The translations under genes and the position numbers were made by a program. Positions 32,685 to 35,661 of a stretch of 35,661 nt of DNA are shown here, one piece after another (the stretch's first letter is position 1; each line of letters starts with the position of its first letter). The notes beneath the pieces were generated by a model. That model was given only the letters and a program-made list of their open reading frames with translations. It was not told the DNA's origin and did not search any database. The stretch is taken from the NCBI GenBank assembly GCA_030146155.1, contig JASLCF010000166.1, positions 1 to 35,661 on the forward strand. Direction: 5' to 3'. The DNA is from Savagea sp. (GTDB lineage Bacteria; Bacillota; Bacilli; Bacillales_A; Planococcaceae).

Positions 32685-32888
32685 ATGAGAGTAAAGTGTG
32701 TGATTTGTGAATCGATTGAAACCATTGATGGGTATTCACCCGAAGCAAAAAAATTGTTAAATAAACCAATTAAAACTTATCTCTGCCCTACTTGTAACCA
32801 GAGAATTACTGATAGAACGAATGAGCGTATGGCGACTGGGAAATTTAAGTTATATAAATCTTCTCATCCTACTGAAGAAGAATTTTAA
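32685..32888 (+). CDS. ylaI: YlaI family zinc-ribbon-like protein
   Basis: A 67-residue protein with two CxxC pairs (CVIC at residues 5-8 and CPTC near 38), a likely zinc ribbon, and the C-terminal MATGKFKLYKSSH typical of YlaI. Function unknown. A GTG at 32676 directly after the ylaL stop is in frame, but the ATG at 32685 matches the family start MRVKC and has AGGTG 6 nt upstream. Second gene of the ylaL-ylaI unit. Confidence 0.87.
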   Translation: MRVKCVICESIETIDGYSPEAKKLLNKPIKTYLCPTCNQRITDRTNERMATGKFKLYKSSHPTEEEF

Positions 32889-32903
32889 AAGAATAGCAAA
32901 TGC

Positions 32904-32954
32904 AAAAAAAGTTAGTGACCTCACTCAAAGTAGAGTAGATCACTAACTTTTTTA
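32904..32954. terminator. Bidirectional terminator between ylaI and ylaH
   Basis: GTTAGTGA and TCACTAAC, extended by an A run and a T run, form a stem of about 14 bp around a 21-nt loop. It overlaps the ylaH stop codon by a few bases and serves both convergent genes. Confidence 0.85.
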
Positions 32955-33302
32955 TTCTTGAATTGGTGCTGCCTTGTCATCTCTTAAACGACGAATTTTG
33001 TATAAAATCAAAATGGCTGCCGTTACAAGTAAACCTTCAACAACAGGCAAGTAAATAGCAAGGAACATTAAAATTAAACAACCTAGTGCAAGTGATAAAT
33101 AAACAATCACATTTTGCCACCATTTAATTTTACGAGCAAATCCTAACTTGTAGACAAATGCCGATAGTAGTAGTACAACTACATATAAAATTAATCCGCC
33201 CGCATCAAAGTTAGGCGCATTTTCATAAATGAGTCTAGAAATCCCCGTCATTTTTTCATATGCACGTTCTAAATCCTTGGCATCGTCTGCTAAATATAAC
33301 AT
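32952..33302 (-). CDS. ylaH: YlaH-like membrane protein
   Basis: A 116-residue protein with three membrane segments (about 35-52, 62-83 and 86-101) and charged ends; it belongs by sequence and position to the YlaH family, function unknown. ATG at 33302 follows AGGAGG at 8 nt. It lies 27 nt after typA on the same strand, as in B. subtilis typA-ylaH. Confidence 0.85.
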   Translation of the reverse strand: MLYLADDAKDLERAYEKMTGISRLIYENAPNFDAGGLILYVVVLLLSAFVYKLGFARKIKWWQNVIVYLSLALGCLILMFLAIYLPVVEGLLVTAAILILYKIRRLRDDKAAPIQE

Positions 33303-33329
33303 TCGACCGTCCTCCTACTCCAACATATT

Positions 33330-35159
33330 TTATTTATTTTTTTTCGTCGCTTTTTCACGTTCATTTTTATCCAGTATTTTTTTACGCATACGAATAGAAT
33401 CAGGTGTTACTTCACAGTACTCATCATCACCAATATATTGTAAAGCTTCTTCGAGTGTTAATATTCTTGGTTTTTTAGTTGAAACTGTTTGGTCTTTCGT
33501 TGCTGAACGAACGTTCGTAGCATGCTTTGCTTTTGTTAAGTTTATACTGAGATCATTTTCACGTGTGTTTTCTCCAACAAGCATCCCCGCATAAATCGGT
33601 GTGCCCGCTTCAACAAACATTGTACCACGGTCTTCTAATTGCATCACACTATATGCTGTGACCGTTCCATTTTCCATTGAAACAAGCGCACCATTTCGAC
33701 GACCACCGATTTTAGCATTAATGTATGGTTTATAACAATCAAATGTATGGTTTAAAATACCATAGCCACGAGTTAATGTTAAGAATTCAGTAGAATACCC
33801 AATCATTCCACGAGCAGGCACCAAGAACACGATTCGAACTTGGCCATTTCCGTTATTAATCATATCGACCATTTCACCTTTACGTTCACCTAGAGACTCG
33901 ATAACTCCACCCGCATATTCTTCGGGTACATCAATTTGTACTCTTTCAAAAGGTTCATGTTTCTTTCCATCAATTTCACGAATGATTACTTCTGGTTTAG
34001 AAACCTGTAGTTCAAAGCCCTCACGTCGCATATTTTCAATTAAAATGGATAGATGTAGTTCTCCACGACCCGAAACTACCCATGCATCCGGTGAATCTGT
34101 CGGTTCTACACGTAAAGAAACATCTGTTTCTAATTGCTGTTCTAAACGCTCTTCAATCTTACGTGCAGTTACCCACTTCCCTTCTTTACCTGCAAATGGG
34201 CTGTTATTTACTAAGAATGTCATTTGCAAAGTAGGTTCGTCAATGTGAAGCTCTGGTAATGCCTCTGGATGATTAACCGGACAAATCGTTTCACCAACAT
34301 CTAAATTATCTAAACCAGAAACAGCGATTAAATCTCCCGCAAAAGCTTCTTGAATTTCGACTCGCTTCAATCCTAAGAAACCATACATTTTCGTAATTCT
34401 AAACTGTTTTTTTGAACCGTCGCGTTTTAATACAACGACTTGTTCTCCAACACGCATAGTTCCTCTGAAAACACGACCAATACCAATTCTTCCAACATAA
34501 TCATTGTAATCTAGTAAAGAAACTTGGAATTGTAAAGGTTCTTCACGATTGTCTTTTGGTGCTGGAATATATTTAATAATCGCATCAAATAGCTCTTTTA
34601 AATTATCTTGTTGTGTAGCTGGATCTGGCTCTAAACTTGCCGTTCCATTAAATCCTGATGCATAAACAACTGGAAACTCTAATTGTTCATCATTTGCATC
34701 TAGTTCTATAAACAGTTCTAACACTTCATCCACAACTTCTTCTGGACGTGCGAACTCTCTATCAATCTTATTCACAACCACAATTGGTTGTAGATTCGTT
34801 TCTAAAGCTTTCTTCAACACAAAGCGAGTTTGAGGCATACAACCTTCGAATGCATCGACTACTAGAACAACGCCATCTACCATTTTTAAAATACGTTCTA
34901 CTTCTCCACCAAAATCAGCGTGACCTGGTGTGTCCAATATGTTGATTTTAGTATCTTCATAGTGAACTCCTGTATTTTTTGCAAGGATTGTTATTCCTCT
35001 TTCTTTTTCGATAGCGTCTGAATCCATTGCTCGTTCTTCTACTACTTCATTCGTACGGAAAATCCCTGATTGCTTTAATAATTGGTCTACTAAAGTTGTT
35101 TTACCATGGTCAACGTGGGCAATAATTGCTATGTTTCTTACATCTGAACGTTCAGTCAT
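33330..35159 (-). CDS. typA: Translational GTPase TypA/BipA
   Basis: A ribosome-binding GTPase of the EF-G/LepA class involved in large-subunit assembly and stress or cold growth. The 609-residue protein has G1 AHVDHGKTT at residues 14-22, ERGITILAKN near 55, DTPGHADFGGE (G3) and VVNKIDREFARPEE (G4), followed by EF-G-like domains II, III and V and the basic C-terminal domain ending KNEREKATKKNK. The frame is open to 35189, but the ATG at 35159 gives MTERSDVRNIAIIAHVDHG, the family start, although its SD (GAGAAGTG) is modest. Divergent from ylaF. Confidence 0.97.
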   Translation of the reverse strand: MTERSDVRNIAIIAHVDHGKTTLVDQLLKQSGIFRTNEVVEERAMDSDAIEKERGITILAKNTGVHYEDTKINILDTPGHADFGGEVERILKMVDGVVLVVDAFEGCMPQTRFVLKKALETNLQPIVVVNKIDREFARPEEVVDEVLELFIELDANDEQLEFPVVYASGFNGTASLEPDPATQQDNLKELFDAIIKYIPAPKDNREEPLQFQVSLLDYNDYVGRIGIGRVFRGTMRVGEQVVVLKRDGSKKQFRITKMYGFLGLKRVEIQEAFAGDLIAVSGLDNLDVGETICPVNHPEALPELHIDEPTLQMTFLVNNSPFAGKEGKWVTARKIEERLEQQLETDVSLRVEPTDSPDAWVVSGRGELHLSILIENMRREGFELQVSKPEVIIREIDGKKHEPFERVQIDVPEEYAGGVIESLGERKGEMVDMINNGNGQVRIVFLVPARGMIGYSTEFLTLTRGYGILNHTFDCYKPYINAKIGGRRNGALVSMENGTVTAYSVMQLEDRGTMFVEAGTPIYAGMLVGENTRENDLSINLTKAKHATNVRSATKDQTVSTKKPRILTLEEALQYIGDDEYCEVTPDSIRMRKKILDKNEREKATKKNK

Positions 35160-35204
35160 TTTATTTTCACTTCTCTTTTCTGTTATCATCTATTTAACTG
35201 TGAT

Positions 35205-35213
35205 ATTATAACA
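35205..35213 (-). promoter_or_regulatory. Predicted extended -10 promoter of typA
   Basis: On the minus strand TGTTATAAT combines a TGn extension with a perfect -10 box, 45 nt before the typA start. No good -35 is visible, as is usual for extended -10 promoters. Confidence 0.55.
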
Positions 35214-35261
35214 CATGAATGAACAATAAAAAAAGAATGAATCACGTTTGGAGGAAAAAAA

Positions 35262-35447
35262 TTGAAAAACTTAAAATGGATTTTCGTTCTTTACTCTTTT
35301 TTAGCAGTGACGTCTATGATGGCAATTGGCGTAGGTGTAGCGGAAAAATCAATTCCTACTATTATTATTGCAGCGATTTTAGTTGTTGTATTTATGGGAA
35401 TGGGATTTACAAAGAAAAAAGAAATGCGAGAAAAAGGCTTACTTTAA
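35262..35447 (+). CDS. ylaF: YlaF family small membrane protein
   Basis: A 61-residue protein with two membrane segments (about 4-22 and 31-49) and a short charged tail, of the YlaF family, function unknown. The start is a TTG at 35262 with GGAGG 7 nt upstream; an alternative frame from 35219 is a shadow. Divergent from typA as in B. subtilis and closed by a terminator. Confidence 0.85.
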   Translation: MKNLKWIFVLYSFLAVTSMMAIGVGVAEKSIPTIIIAAILVVVFMGMGFTKKKEMREKGLL

Positions 35448-35452
35448 TTTCT

Positions 35453-35484
35453 ACTCTCTAGCAAAGCTGCTAGAGAGTTTTTTT
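35453..35484 (+). terminator. Rho-independent terminator after ylaF
   Basis: ACTCTCTAGC and GCTAGAGAGT form a perfect 10-bp stem with a 6-nt loop, followed by a run of seven T. Confidence 0.92.
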
Positions 35485-35612
35485 ATTCTAATACATCAAC
35501 TAAACAGGTTGTGACATTTTACAAACATTTAATTGAGTCTATTTTCTTATGTTAAGAATTAGCGTAAAATAGAAGATGTTTGAAAGAAAGCAATAGAAAG
35601 GAAGTGAAACCG

Positions 35613-35661
35613 ATGATCGAACTGATTGCAACAGCCGAGTCGGTGGAACAAAGTAAGCAAT
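35613..35661 (+). CDS. N-terminus of a possible U32-type peptidase, cut by the window edge
   Basis: Only 16 codons are visible (MIELIATAESVEQSKQ). AAAGGAAGTG precedes the ATG. The opening strand-then-helix pattern (ELIATAESVEQ) resembles the start of U32-family collagenase-like proteins (YrrN/YrrO type), but 16 residues cannot prove this. Confidence 0.4.
   Translation, partial: MIELIATAESVEQSKQ

Noticed and set aside
35219..35461. 80-residue plus-strand frame overlapping ylaF
   Set aside because: Composition is unlike a real protein and the overlapping ylaF frame has a strong SD and family match.
35506..35526. Rex-like site (TTGTGACATTTTACAA) upstream of the last gene
   Set aside because: The dyad is imperfect and the spacing is shorter than known Rex operators; a single weak match is not enough.

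Overview
The window is one continuous stretch of low-GC, Bacillales-type chromosome that follows the Bacillus subtilis ylaF-to-murD gene order. It holds 38 complete protein genes and two cut by the edges. I see no rRNA, tRNA, CRISPR array, insertion sequence, prophage or plasmid gene. Gene content (bacillithiol enzyme BshC, caa3 oxidase, YlbF/YlbG, YlaN, FtsL/PbpB with PASTA domains) points to a Firmicute of the Bacillales. Loss of the sporulation genes normally interleaved here, and a dcw cluster without murE, suggest a non-spore-forming member, possibly Planococcaceae-like (inference).

Layout from left to right. (1) 1-5150: the division and cell-wall (dcw) cluster on the minus strand, mraZ-rsmH-ftsL-pbpB-mraY-murD, translationally coupled, with a clear MraZ operator of 10-bp direct repeats. 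(2) 5250-7470: bshC and a small membrane protein. (3) 7535-9633: yceD(ylbN)-rpmF and tmcAL, divergent from back-to-back strong promoters. (4) 9630-13170: a tight minus-strand operon of stalk-domain protein, rsmD, coaD and a PDZ/Lon-type protease. (5) 13230-16934: ylbG, ylbF, ylbC and a YugN-family gene, mixed with two unrecognised plus-strand genes. (6) 17222-18280: an AI-2E-family permease. (7) 18333-26336: the caa3 cytochrome oxidase locus, ctaB-ctaC-ctaD-ctaE-ctaF and ctaG-ctaM on minus, ctaA divergent on plus, with three TTGTGAA motifs between ctaA and ctaB. (8) 26390-31663: ftsW-pycA plus an unrecognised gene. (9) 31727-35661: ylaN, ylaL-like, ylaI, ylaH, typA, ylaF and the start of a possible U32-type protease gene.

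How the genes fit together. The dcw genes make lipid-linked peptidoglycan precursor (MraY, MurD) and the septal wall machine (FtsL, PbpB); FtsW, encoded elsewhere in the window, is the glycosyltransferase partner of PbpB. CtaA and CtaB make heme A, which CtaC-F use as a cytochrome c-fused terminal oxidase, while CtaG and the DUF420 protein help assemble it. PycA feeds oxaloacetate to the respiratory TCA cycle. The rest is mainly ribosome and RNA maintenance (RsmH, RsmD, RpmF, TmcAL, TypA) and cofactor synthesis (CoaD, BshC).

Most of the window is ordinary housekeeping DNA. The parts least explained are the lineage-specific proteins at 11743-13170, 13234-13629, 14015-14791 and 26390-27016, an 18-bp perfect inverted repeat near 7415, and the regulatory motifs described in the findings. 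I found no convincing undescribed multi-gene system. Several starts were moved from the longest ORF to a downstream codon with a better Shine-Dalgarno (SD) sequence and family alignment; UUG starts are unusually common.
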